From positions 1 through 40,226 of the forward strand of contig JAJEIE010000024.1 in assembly GCA_022827625.1 (NCBI GenBank): a stretch of DNA of 40,226 nucleotides. Reading direction: 5' to 3'. This DNA is from Candidatus Poribacteria bacterium (GTDB lineage Bacteria > Poribacteria > WGA-4E > WGA-3G). Made by a program: the position numbers and the translations under genes. This document shows, piece by piece, positions 6,801 through 14,889 of this stretch (positions within the stretch are counted from its first letter, which is position 1; every line of letters starts with the position of its first letter). Below the pieces are notes generated by a model that worked only from the letters and a program-made list of their open reading frames with translations, was not told the DNA's origin and did no database searches.

Positions 6801-8690
6801 CTAATTGTTAAGTTCTTGCAGCCGTTTTTCAATGTAGACTTTGAGATTCTCGTTTCCTTGTTGTTCTGCCAGTTCCAAGGCAGTTTGAAGATCCGATTTT
6901 GATTCATTAATCCTGTCTAAATAGGCTTTTGCTATTCCTCTATTAGCATAAGCTTCTGCATAATCAGGTTTTATGCGAATCGCTTCGGTGTAGTCGGCAA
7001 TAGCGTTGTTAAATTCTTCGCACAGAGTTCTCAAAAACGCTCTACTGTAGTAAGTTATTGCAGAATCCGGCTTTATGCGAATCGCTTCGGTATAATCAAC
7101 AAGTGCAGCATCGTACTGCCCGAGTTCTCGTTTTAGACTCCCCCGATTGTTATACGCTGCAGCGAAATTGGGTTTTATACGAATTGCTTCGGTATAATCA
7201 GTTAAGGCATCATTGTATTGCCCATGTTTTTGTTTTAAATTGCCTCTATTGTAATAGGCTTCTGCATAATCAGGTTTTATACGAATTGCTTCGGTATAGT
7301 CCATGAACGCGCCGCTATGCTGCCCGAAGCTTCCCTTAACGTCCGCCCGATTGAGATAAATTTCCGCGGAATTAAGCCCCCGCTCAATTGCTTTATCAAA
7401 ATCGTCAATCGCCTCTTGAAAGTTAGCGAGTTTCTTCTTTGTCACTCCCCTACAATAGTAAGTTTCAGGAATGTCTGGTCTCAACTCGATTGCTTTATCA
7501 AAATCATTGATAGCCTCTTGGGAATTATTAAGTTGTAGTCTTGCAGCCCCTCTGTAATAGTATGCCGCAAAATTGCTTATATCTAACGCAATTGTTTTGT
7601 CAAAGTCGTCAATCGCAACTTGGAGGTTACCCAATTGATAACTTGCTTGTCCCCTTTTATAGTAGGCTTCAGCGTCATTTGGTTTTAAATTAATTACTTT
7701 ACTAAAATCGTCAATCGCGGCTCGGTAATTACCAAGTCGGTTCTTTTCAATCCCCCTATTGTAATAAACATCAGTGTAATTTGGATTAAGCCTAATTACG
7801 CTATCAAAATCAGCGATTGCAGACTCATGTCGATCAAGCTTGGACTTCGCTATACCACGGTTGTTGAAGGCTTCAGCGTGATCAGATTTTAATGTGATGG
7901 TTTCATTAAAATCAGCAATTGCTCCTTCATAGTCTTTCAATTCAGATTTCAGGATTCCTCGATTGTAATAGGCACTAGCAAAATTGTGATTCAATTCTAT
8001 TACTTCGTTAAAGTCGGTCATTGCCTCCGCATATTGTCTAAGATCATACCTTACAATCCCTCGCTTATAAAAGGTTTCCCAAGAATCAGGTTTCAATGTG
8101 ATCGTCATGTTATAAGCGGAAATGGCTTTTTCTGTCCGGTTCCCGTGGTAAAGGAGAGAACCAATTGAAAAAAAAGCATGCGCAGCAAGTTCGTTGTCGC
8201 TCGGTTCGGGGGTGTTCGCAGTGATCTGCTTATTTTTACTTTTAGTTTCTATCGGTGCTTCTTCTGCTAATTCTGGAAACAACTCTGTTAGTTTCGGAAC
8301 GTAGGCATCTTCATAGTTGTCAATAAGCCGCGTAACGAATTCCATCAGTGGTGCCAACGGATGATTCTCATTTTCACCGATCGAAAAGATTAGTTTTTCT
8401 AATATCTCATCCAACCACTGATATTCATCTTCGGTCAATTTGATGGTACCGTAATGTCCGTGCCGTTTCCTGAAATCGATTAATCCGTCTAATACCTCTA
8501 CTAACCATTGGTAGGCACTTTCCGGATAGTTCGGGACCCCAACGGTAGACGATACTTGAATCTGTACCTGAATTTGTATCAGTTCAGAACTCTCTGATAA
8601 TTGAGAGGGAGTCAGCGTTAAATCGGGGACAGCAAGATCCGAATCCAAAATTGCTGATACATTAAACTCAGGTTGTGTTTGCATCAACAT
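6801..8690 (-). CDS. TPR-repeat protein with HigA-like antitoxin N-terminus
   Basis: The 629-residue protein has about 13 tandem 34-residue tetratricopeptide repeats from residue ~168 to ~605 (pattern AEAYYNRG...A..DYTEAIRIKPD). Repeats 9-12 share EAIRIKPD, and their DNA recurs every 102 bp, so they expanded recently. There is no signal peptide or membrane segment. Residues 84-135 (IKLTEDEYQWLDEILEKL ... LIDNYEDAYVP) resemble the N-terminal domain of HigA antitoxins that partner PF09907 toxins (IKTEEEY...LIEDYE..YP). The usual HTH is absent; the TPR array takes its place. The gene starts 12 bp after the HigB-type toxin stop, with AGAGG 6 nt before the ATG, so it sits where the antitoxin should be. 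A bystander TPR protein remains the alternative. Confidence 0.85.
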   Translation of the reverse strand: MLMQTQPEFNVSAILDSDLAVPDLTLTPSQLSESSELIQIQVQIQVSSTVGVPNYPESAYQWLVEVLDGLIDFRKRHGHYGTIKLTEDEYQWLDEILEKLIFSIGENENHPLAPLMEFVTRLIDNYEDAYVPKLTELFPELAEEAPIETKSKNKQITANTPEPSDNELAAHAFFSIGSLLYHGNRTEKAISAYNMTITLKPDSWETFYKRGIVRYDLRQYAEAMTDFNEVIELNHNFASAYYNRGILKSELKDYEGAIADFNETITLKSDHAEAFNNRGIAKSKLDRHESAIADFDSVIRLNPNYTDVYYNRGIEKNRLGNYRAAIDDFSKVINLKPNDAEAYYKRGQASYQLGNLQVAIDDFDKTIALDISNFAAYYYRGAARLQLNNSQEAINDFDKAIELRPDIPETYYCRGVTKKKLANFQEAIDDFDKAIERGLNSAEIYLNRADVKGSFGQHSGAFMDYTEAIRIKPDYAEAYYNRGNLKQKHGQYNDALTDYTEAIRIKPNFAAAYNNRGSLKRELGQYDAALVDYTEAIRIKPDSAITYYSRAFLRTLCEEFNNAIADYTEAIRIKPDYAEAYANRGIAKAYLDRINESKSDLQTALELAEQQGNENLKVYIEKRLQELNN

Positions 8691-8702
8691 AATTTACCTC
8701 TT

Positions 8703-9020
8703 CTATCTCCGTTTACTATACTCGGCATGTGTTTCTACCTTTAAGATAATGACACGTTGTGCTTTATATCGCACGAATGCAGTAAGACGCGCTTTGTTAC
8801 CACCAATGTTAAAGACTGTTGATGTTATTTCTTCACCCGGTTGTCCGAAATCTTCTGCCGGAACTTTCACCGGAGAAGCGCGGGGAAACATTGCCCGCAA
8901 ATCTTCAAGAGATTTAAAACTCCCTTGCTCTATCAGATTATACCACCGATTAAGTGCGGATCTGGTATTTGGATGTCTCTGGGCAAATTTGTTCAGTTTT
9001 TCTACGCCTGTAATACGCAT
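8703..9020 (-). CDS. higB: HigB-type toxin (PF09907-like)
   Basis: This 105-residue protein matches the HigB toxin family of ribosome-associated mRNA interferases with a RelE fold. The visible landmarks are MRITGVEKLNKFAQRHP, LNRWYNLIEQGSFKSLEDL, VFNIGGNKARLTAFV (from 69) and a C-terminal THAEY (97-101). The protein stops four residues after HAEY, slightly shorter than many members. Its own promoter lies at 9073-9101 and the downstream TPR protein follows after 12 bp. Toxin-first order is normal for HigBA. No conventional HTH antitoxin is present nearby. The ribosome site is weak (AAGGCGG about 14 nt upstream), consistent with low toxin expression. Confidence 0.85.
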   Translation of the reverse strand: MRITGVEKLNKFAQRHPNTRSALNRWYNLIEQGSFKSLEDLRAMFPRASPVKVPAEDFGQPGEEITSTVFNIGGNKARLTAFVRYKAQRVIILKVETHAEYSKRR

Positions 9021-9072
9021 TTGTGAGAAAGATCCGCCTTTTAGTCAGGCATGTCAGGTTGTTCGCCTAATT

Positions 9073-9101
9073 AGTATACCATACAAAAACTCAGCGGTCA
9101 A
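9073..9101 (-). promoter_or_regulatory. Promoter of the HigB-TPR operon
   Basis: Read on the - strand: TTGACC (9096-9101), a 17-bp spacer and TATACT (9073-9078), about 55 bp upstream of the toxin ATG. No conspicuous operator palindrome overlaps it, which fits an antitoxin lacking an HTH. Confidence 0.65.
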
Positions 9102-9128
9102 AAAATATTCACGCGGCAAATCTATGCG

Positions 9129-12100
9129 CTATGCCTCCGCACCAATCTCCAACCCCGACAATCGTTCAACAATCCCCACCGTCTCCAAGCTTACACCGAC
9201 AACCTTCCCAATCAAATCCACAATATACGTCTCAGCATCCGCGCGATTTGGGTCGTTTACGATACCGCTCCGTTTATCCGTCTTCACGCGATATTGATCT
9301 ACTACCCACTCCAACGCCGAACGATTGCCTAACTGATACTGAAACGCCTCCGCAGGAATCCCGTCTAATGTCAGAAAATCGTTGTATTTTATCTGTGTTT
9401 TGTCTTTGGAGAACCGCATCTGTGCTACACGCCAATCCAGTGACCTCCCCTCAGTTTCAATCAGATTGAGTTTATATTCTGGTTGATCTTCATAGTGGAC
9501 ATGAATCTCCGCTAACCGTTTTCCCGCTTCGACAAACTCCCAGAAGTCTTTAGCAAACGGAATATGCGGCAAGTCCCGCTTGAGGTTCGCCTGATAGTGT
9601 TCGCGATATGTGGGATGATGTAAGAGTGCGTAGATATAATGGAAAATGTTCCATTTGGTAATATTCGCGTCTTTGTAATGCGCTTGGAACTGTGCTAATG
9701 CCCAATCGGTAATGTTCTCGCGGCGGTTTGTGCCATCTTCATCGTAGATGTAGAACGGAAAGCATTGGTTAGCGTCAATGGTAACAAAGACAGTATGCGG
9801 AATAACATTCGTGATATAACACCAAAAATCTGTGCGTCCGCTTATATTTGGAATACAGATAGCCTGATTCTCCGATTCGGTTTCAGGTGTGGGAAAAATG
9901 GATGGAAACAGATATACGACATCATTGAAGGTTCTATCAAAGAAAATATTGCTTTTGACAAACGGACGATGGAGGCAGGTTCTCACTTTGTGTTTGTTGT
10001 ATTCAGCGATTCTACTTCCTCGCAGTTTCGCTTTTAAGTCACGACTCCAACTAATTTTTTCGTCCTCATAGGTCACAAAATCATCAACATTTGTGTTTGA
10101 TTTGTCTCTGACTCCTTTCCACTTAAACACTTCCGCATTATAGAATTCCATCATTTGTTGAACGTTTTTTGTGAGTGTGTCTTTATTGAAGTTGATTGCC
10201 CAAGCATCGCGATTCGTCTTCACGCCGCTGCTAAACTGGTGAAAAATCACACTTGCAATCTCGTCTTTCGCTGTTTTTGCTGCTTTACTCCCCATTGGCA
10301 GAAAGGTCTCAAATTCCTCGCGCAGCCCTTCGGTAAGCCATGTATGCCGAGCATCCGGTTGAATCGCTTGCCAATCGACGTTGCCGAGATGTTCACATTT
10401 GTCCAGAAATTCAAACGTTGCCTCTTTGGACATCTCCGCTGTCTCACCGTTGTAAAAAATATGAGCAGCCTCTTTATTCTCTTGGTGCTTTTTCACGAAT
10501 AGGTTAATGCTCACCCCTACCTGAATGTCAAAAACATTGGCATTGCCGGGGTGACCTTTTCGGACATTCCCTCCCAAATCCAGCAGATAGATCGTATCGC
10601 ACGCCTCAGCGAGGTGTTTCCGCATGCCATCAAACGCTTGACCGGTGATAAAGTTGTGGTTCGTCACGAACGCAACGATCCCTTCCCCTTTAATTCGATT
10701 CAATGCCCAGAGAATCGCTTTGACATAAGGATCGTAGAGTGAAGTTTTGTTGGTTGCAGTGGAGGCTTGGGCGTAGGTCTCTTGAATTTGTCTATCCAGT
10801 TCAGGATACTTACGGTTCTTATTCGCATCATTCTCATCCATCTGCCGCGCATTGTAGGGTGGGTTGCCAATCACCACAAACATCTCCGTCTGCTTCTGTC
10901 GTTCAACCCGACGGGTGTTTTCTGGGGCAAACATGGAGAGTTGACGCTCAGTTGTTAAGTCGAAGGTATCCACGAGACAGAGGTTATCAAAAGGTTGGTA
11001 TTGCTTTGTAGCGACGTAAAATTCATGCTCAATATTCATACTGGCGATGTAGTAGGGCATTAGCAACACTTCATTGCAGTGGAGTTCGTCGGTGTATTTC
11101 GCTTTGAGCGCAGTTTTGTTGAGTTCTTGGATGAGCCGCACAATGAAGTTACCGGTACCGACGAACGGGTCGATGAGGTGAACCCCTGTGTCCGAAAGTG
11201 AACGTCCAAACTCGGTTTCGAGAAGATGTGAAACGCTTTTTACCATAAAATCGACAATCGGCTGCGGCGTGTAGACGATGCCGTGTGTATCGGCGACCTT
11301 GACAGAAAACCCTTGAAAAAATTGCTCGTATACGGTGTTGAGGAAGTGTTGTTTCTGTGAGAAGTCGATGAAGGTTGCAGCAGCGCGTTCAATTGCACCG
11401 TAGAACGGATTGAGTTCTCGGAGAAACTCCGAGCGGTTATAAGCCTGCCACGTGAGGGCATCAATCACATTTTCGATTTCGCGTGCGATGATATTGCGGC
11501 GTGTAAAGTCGGGATTGTCAAAGACGGTGCGGAAAATCCGCTCTGTTAGGAGGTGTTGGATAAGCATCTCCTCTACGGCAGATTTTGAGAGGTTCGGATT
11601 AATCGCCTCTTGACAGTGGCGGTGGAAGTCCGAAAACGCCTCCTGAAACCGAGCGTTAGTCTCCTCTTCGTTTAGGATTAACGCTGCAGCGCGTTTTCCG
11701 AGTGCTGGCACTCTATCCTTGAATTCAACGACGGCACGTTCCCAATTGGCAACATCTGCTTGTTCGTAACTGAAAAAGGTGTGAAGCACCCGAATAAACG
11801 CCTCTGGGTTTGCAACGCCTACATCCATAACCGCTTGTCCATTTTGATAGAGGATGGCGCGTTCTTGCGTTGTAAAGAGAATATTGTCCTGTGGATAACC
11901 TACCTCGAATTTCTGTCTAACGGCTACGGTGAGAGTGTCGTGAAGGTCTTTTGCCTCCCAGTAGCCGCGCGGCAAGCCGAAGGTATTATCAGTGAGCATA
12001 CCATCGACGTAAATTGTGGTGTTCTGTGGTGTTCGGAGGGATTTTTCACAGATAAGCGTTAGGTTGTTTTGACGAGCGTAATGTTGGAGGAGCGTTGCAA

Positions 12101-12206
12101 AGGCGAGTCGGACTTCGGTTTCGTTTGTCGCGCCGAGGTTTTCGTATTGTTTGAGTTCGGCGTAAAAAGTTTTTATCGGCTTATGTGTCGGTTTGATATT
12201 TCGCAT
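9129..12206 (-). CDS. Single-chain type ISP-like (type IIG-like) restriction-modification enzyme
   Basis: The 1025-residue protein appears to combine cleavage, methylation and recognition. An N-terminal PD-(D/E)XK nuclease is suggested by YVDG (D68) and WEAKD (E84, K86). An N6-adenine methyltransferase follows, with GIVYTPQPIVDFMV (motif X), DPFVGTGNF (motif I, from 346) and NPPY (motif IV, 448-451). The C-terminus (AFQYQLGNRSALEWVVDQYR, then SGIVNDPN) matches the type ISP specificity domain. Type ISP enzymes such as LlaGI are ~1600 residues with a helicase between nuclease and methylase. That helicase is absent here, giving a type IIG-like layout. The start at 12206 is preferred because a -10 box overlaps the first possible ATG at 12254, and GGAG lies 11 nt before 12206. 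Confidence 0.88.
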   Translation of the reverse strand: MRNIKPTHKPIKTFYAELKQYENLGATNETEVRLAFATLLQHYARQNNLTLICEKSLRTPQNTTIYVDGMLTDNTFGLPRGYWEAKDLHDTLTVAVRQKFEVGYPQDNILFTTQERAILYQNGQAVMDVGVANPEAFIRVLHTFFSYEQADVANWERAVVEFKDRVPALGKRAAALILNEEETNARFQEAFSDFHRHCQEAINPNLSKSAVEEMLIQHLLTERIFRTVFDNPDFTRRNIIAREIENVIDALTWQAYNRSEFLRELNPFYGAIERAAATFIDFSQKQHFLNTVYEQFFQGFSVKVADTHGIVYTPQPIVDFMVKSVSHLLETEFGRSLSDTGVHLIDPFVGTGNFIVRLIQELNKTALKAKYTDELHCNEVLLMPYYIASMNIEHEFYVATKQYQPFDNLCLVDTFDLTTERQLSMFAPENTRRVERQKQTEMFVVIGNPPYNARQMDENDANKNRKYPELDRQIQETYAQASTATNKTSLYDPYVKAILWALNRIKGEGIVAFVTNHNFITGQAFDGMRKHLAEACDTIYLLDLGGNVRKGHPGNANVFDIQVGVSINLFVKKHQENKEAAHIFYNGETAEMSKEATFEFLDKCEHLGNVDWQAIQPDARHTWLTEGLREEFETFLPMGSKAAKTAKDEIASVIFHQFSSGVKTNRDAWAINFNKDTLTKNVQQMMEFYNAEVFKWKGVRDKSNTNVDDFVTYEDEKISWSRDLKAKLRGSRIAEYNKHKVRTCLHRPFVKSNIFFDRTFNDVVYLFPSIFPTPETESENQAICIPNISGRTDFWCYITNVIPHTVFVTIDANQCFPFYIYDEDGTNRRENITDWALAQFQAHYKDANITKWNIFHYIYALLHHPTYREHYQANLKRDLPHIPFAKDFWEFVEAGKRLAEIHVHYEDQPEYKLNLIETEGRSLDWRVAQMRFSKDKTQIKYNDFLTLDGIPAEAFQYQLGNRSALEWVVDQYRVKTDKRSGIVNDPNRADAETYIVDLIGKVVGVSLETVGIVERLSGLEIGAEA

Positions 12207-12245
12207 TCTTGTGTTTTCTCCGTAAATGATAAATAAATGTGAAGT

Positions 12246-12274
12246 ATTATACATGCATTCACAGTCGATTGCAA
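12246..12274 (-). promoter_or_regulatory. Promoter of the restriction-modification gene
   Basis: Read on the - strand: TTGCAA (12269-12274), 17 bp, TATAAT (12246-12251). The -10 box lies inside the longest possible reading frame, showing that translation begins at 12206. Confidence 0.7.
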
Positions 12275-12301
12275 GTGAAATTAGGGTCTTTTGAAAAGAT
12301 C

Positions 12302-12414
12302 AGGACTTACGCCAACCTAACGGATAGGGTGGAATTTTTCTATTTCAAACCCCCTAAATCCCCAACCCCCCGTATCCCCCTTATCAACGGGGTAAGAGGA
12401 AGTGTGTAAGTCCT
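12302..12414. repeat. MITE-like element with AGGACTTAC terminal inverted repeats
   Basis: A 113-bp segment is bounded by AGGACTTAC (12302-12310) and GTAAGTCCT (12406-12414). The interior is C-rich, with CCCCCTAAATCCCC-like and CCGTATCCCCC runs. It has no ORF. The ends match those of the element at 33117-33206, so they form one family. Confidence 0.65.
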
Positions 12415-12426
12415 AAAGATAATGCT

Positions 12427-12456
12427 TTGACAGAAAAATCGTTTTTATAGTATAAT
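12427..12456 (+). promoter_or_regulatory. Consensus promoter upstream of the glycosyltransferase remnant and DUF368 block
   Basis: Perfect TTGACA (12427-12432) and TATAAT (12451-12456) with an 18-bp spacer. It now precedes the 36-codon remnant at 12469 and, beyond it, the DUF368-nadK-recN block. Confidence 0.7.
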
Positions 12457-12468
12457 GTACCAAAGGTT

Positions 12469-12579
12469 ATGAAAACAGGTTCGCTGCTACCTGCTTACAA
12501 CGAATCCAGAACAATCGGATGGCGAATTCAGGAGGCATCTGAATGTATTGGCTATCAGTCATTAGTTAAAGAGGTTTGA
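12469..12579 (+). pseudogene. N-terminal remnant of a family-2 glycosyltransferase
   Basis: A 36-codon frame begins MKTGSLLPAYNESRTIGW. It resembles the first strand and nucleotide-binding loop of GT-A family-2 glycosyltransferases (VIIPAYNE...TIG). After about 25 residues it runs into a heptamer-repeat element and stops at TGA 12577-12579. No downstream glycosyltransferase sequence follows. It sits directly behind a consensus promoter. The simplest reading is a gene truncated by deletion or by insertion of the repeat; a functional leader peptide is less likely. Confidence 0.5.
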
Positions 12580-12633
12580 TTTACTGAGAAAACCTCTTAA
12601 CTGATAACTGACAACTAACGACTGACAACTAAG
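12551..12633. repeat. Heptamer-repeat inverted element (copy 1)
   Basis: A stem AGTTAAAGAGGTTT (12564-12577) / AAACCTCTTAACT (12590-12602, one-base bulge) is followed by heptamers AACTGAT, AACTGAC, AACTAAC, GACTGAC, AACTAAG ending 2 nt before the DUF368 ATG. The same architecture recurs at 14821, 16612, 26614, 37968 and 39382. Confidence 0.75.
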
Positions 12634-12635
12634 AT

Positions 12636-13661
12636 ATGAATTCACTCCGGTTTTTTATTCACGGGTTTTTGATCGGCCTCGCCAACATCATTCCCGGTAT
12701 GAGCGGCGGAACGCTCGCACTCGTTTTAGGTATCTATGAACGGCTCATTGGGGCGTTACGAAACATCGGGCTTTCAACAGTAAAAAATTTGCTCGGCGTG
12801 ATAAAATTAAAAAAGGAAGCGTTCACGGCAGCGGAGACGGAACTTCGGCGTATTGACTTCGGGTTTCTCGCACTGTTAGGAACTGGCGCGGTAGCGTCAA
12901 TCCTGCTCACATCGAAGCTGATTGTCTATTTGCTGAACGACCATCATGATCCAACTTACGGTTTTTTTAGTGGACTCATTCTAACATCTATTCTGGTCCC
13001 GGCGCGAATGCTAAAACGATGTGGGGTGAGGGAATTATTGGTCTTACTGATTGCCGTTACACTCGTCCTTAGCTTGTCTGTTGGCACGAGTGGAAAGCAG
13101 TTAGAGCGGGTCGCGTATAAATCTGGGAACGAGGTGGTAATGGATACCGGTATCCAGCAAACCCCTTTTCCAACCTACGAGGACTTTGGGCTCTTTTTTG
13201 GAAGCGGGGCACTGGCGATTTCGGCGATGATTCTGCCCGGCATCAGCGGTTCCTTTTTGATGCTTGCCCTCGGTGTCTACTTTCAGCTCTTAACCGCAAT
13301 AAACACGCTAATGGAAGGCGTGCCAAAATTGCTTAACGGGGTTTTCGACGAGGTGATGTTGGCGAGTTTACTGATAATCGGCGTGACCGCAATTGGGTGT
13401 CTGTTCGGGCTTCTCGCTTTTACGCGATTACTTAACTATCTCTTAGAACGCTATCGTAACCTGACAATTGCCTTTCTTATCGGATTAATGGTCGGATCGC
13501 TCTATGGATTGTGGCCCTTTCGTAACTTCGCAATGGTTGGTGGGGAACGGATAGATACGGCGCATATTCTCCCGCAACTGGATGTGAATCTGCTTATCAC
13601 GACAGGGGCTTTTCTCATCGGTTGTGGTGTGATTTTTCTCTTTGCCCGTTTGGAGAATTAG
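12636..13661 (+). CDS. DUF368 / polyprenyl-phosphate (C55-P) transporter family protein
   Basis: The 341-residue integral membrane protein has about eight to nine hydrophobic segments and two internally related re-entrant motifs: NIIPGMSGGTLALVLGIYE near residue 18 and MILPGISGSFLMLALGVY near 198. These are the hallmark of the DUF368 (PopT) family, whose members recycle undecaprenyl phosphate across the cytoplasmic membrane for cell-wall and surface glycan synthesis. The length is normal. The ATG directly follows a heptamer-repeat arm, so no clear Shine-Dalgarno is present. It may be driven by the promoter at 12427. NAD kinase and RecN follow on the same strand. Confidence 0.88.
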   Translation: MNSLRFFIHGFLIGLANIIPGMSGGTLALVLGIYERLIGALRNIGLSTVKNLLGVIKLKKEAFTAAETELRRIDFGFLALLGTGAVASILLTSKLIVYLLNDHHDPTYGFFSGLILTSILVPARMLKRCGVRELLVLLIAVTLVLSLSVGTSGKQLERVAYKSGNEVVMDTGIQQTPFPTYEDFGLFFGSGALAISAMILPGISGSFLMLALGVYFQLLTAINTLMEGVPKLLNGVFDEVMLASLLIIGVTAIGCLFGLLAFTRLLNYLLERYRNLTIAFLIGLMVGSLYGLWPFRNFAMVGGERIDTAHILPQLDVNLLITTGAFLIGCGVIFLFARLEN

Positions 13662-13704
13662 GCGCATTGGATTTTATTGTATCCGGCTTGCGAGCAGAAA
13701 AAAA

Positions 13705-13824
13705 ATGAATGAAAACGGAAAACCAATGCTGGTAACCTGCCAACAACGGCAGGCGGTGCTTGAACACGGAGTATTATTGTACAAAACGCTTGTATTCACG
13801 CTTGGCGACCCGTTAAAAAAATGA
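13705..13824 (+). CDS. Possible 39-codon ORF coupled to nadK
   Basis: A small frame MNENGKPMLVTCQQRQAVLE... ends with TGA overlapping the nadK ATG (ATGA). It contains a CCTGCC/GGCAGG hairpin (13736-13753). No family is recognised and it has no ribosome site of its own. It may only be an upstream leader that couples translation to nadK, which also lacks a Shine-Dalgarno. Confidence 0.2.
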   Translation: MNENGKPMLVTCQQRQAVLEHGVLLYKTLVFTLGDPLKK

Positions 13825-14816
13825 AAAAAATAGAAAGCATCGGTTTTTTCGTCAATACAACCAAAGCGAATGCGGCAAGGGTCGTTGAAGGTGTATGCAC
13901 GTGGCTTGAGGGGCGCGGGATTGTACCGCTCCTGCCAGACGAACAAGCAGCCGCCTTGCAGAGAATGCCGCAAACGCGCATCTCTAAAACGGATGTGGTC
14001 GAGCAAGCGGATGTGATTCTCGTGCTTGGTGGTGATGGCACGCTCCTAAGCGCAGCACACATGCCGCAGATTGAAAACGTCCCGATCCTTGCGATCAATA
14101 TCGGAACGCTCGGATTTTTGACGGATGCCTCGCTTGATGAACTCTATCCAACTTTGGAAAGTCTTCTGACGGGGGACTATCGTATAGAACATCGGATGAT
14201 GTTAGAAGTTGTTGTGAACTCGCAGGTCCAAATGAATACAGAGTCACAAAGCCCAGAGGTTGTAAGCCCAACCAACGGGCCGGGCTGGATAGACGGGGAG
14301 GATCGTTCTTACCAAATCTCTCTGACCGAACCGCAAGAAACGTCAAAAAAACCTTTTCGGGCTTTCGCGCTCAACGATGTTGTGATTCGGCATTACACGC
14401 ATCTCATCGAATTGGACGCGTATATTGACGGCGAGCTCTTTATACCCTATAATGCCGATGGCTTAATTATCGCGACACCCAGTGGCTCGACTGGATATTC
14501 GCTCTCTTGTGCAGGCACTATTGTCGAACCGCAATTGGAAGCAATCCTGTTGACCCCTATCGCACCGCATAGTTTGACAGTGCGTCCGTTCATTGCCCAT
14601 GGTGAGGCAGAGATAACCGTCAAAATGCGTGCTGCATATCAGAGCGTCGATGTTTTTGTGGATGGACAGCGTGAGACACACAGCCTCACCGCAGGAGCAG
14701 TCATAAAAATAGAAAAAGCAGAACGCACAATTCAACTTATCCGTTCACAACACCATAGTTACTACAGGGCTTTACGTGAGAAATTGATGTTGGGTGAAGG
14801 AATCAGAAACGCATAG
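13821..14816 (+). CDS. nadK: NAD kinase
   Basis: ATP-dependent phosphorylation of NAD+ to NADP+. The 331-residue protein has the GGDGT motif (70-74), a NIGTLGFLT segment, LNDVVI in the place of the usual NE/D motif, and YNADGLIIATPSGSTGYSLS, the conserved glycine-rich substrate loop. RPFIAHGEAEITVK and a C-terminal DGQ follow as in the family. Most bacterial NAD kinases are about 290 residues. The extra length is a polar insertion at roughly residues 132-178 (rich in Ser, Glu, Pro and Gln), probably a surface loop. The ATG lies in an A-rich tract without a Shine-Dalgarno. Confidence 0.95.
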   Translation: MKKIESIGFFVNTTKANAARVVEGVCTWLEGRGIVPLLPDEQAAALQRMPQTRISKTDVVEQADVILVLGGDGTLLSAAHMPQIENVPILAINIGTLGFLTDASLDELYPTLESLLTGDYRIEHRMMLEVVVNSQVQMNTESQSPEVVSPTNGPGWIDGEDRSYQISLTEPQETSKKPFRAFALNDVVIRHYTHLIELDAYIDGELFIPYNADGLIIATPSGSTGYSLSCAGTIVEPQLEAILLTPIAPHSLTVRPFIAHGEAEITVKMRAAYQSVDVFVDGQRETHSLTAGAVIKIEKAERTIQLIRSQHHSYYRALREKLMLGEGIRNA

Positions 14817-14820
14817 TACT

Positions 14821-14883
14821 GCTATCAGCTGTCGGCTTTCAGCCTTTCAATTTTCTTTTGCCGACAGCCAACCACCGACAGCC
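14821..14883. repeat. Heptamer-repeat inverted element (copy 2)
   Basis: A stem GCTGTCGGC (14828-14836) / GCCGACAGC (14860-14868) is flanked by TATCAGC, TTTCAGC and GCCAACC, ACCGACA heptamers. It begins four bases after nadK and ends 6 nt before the recN ATG. Confidence 0.7.
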
Positions 14884-14889
14884 AAAAAA

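Noticed and set aside
6683-6907. 74-codon - strand frame over the paired repeats
   Set aside because: It overlaps the TPR gene 3' end in another frame and is explained by the repeats.
14794-14889. N-terminal extension of RecN
   Set aside because: It translates a heptamer-repeat element and overlaps nadK; the family match starts at 14890.
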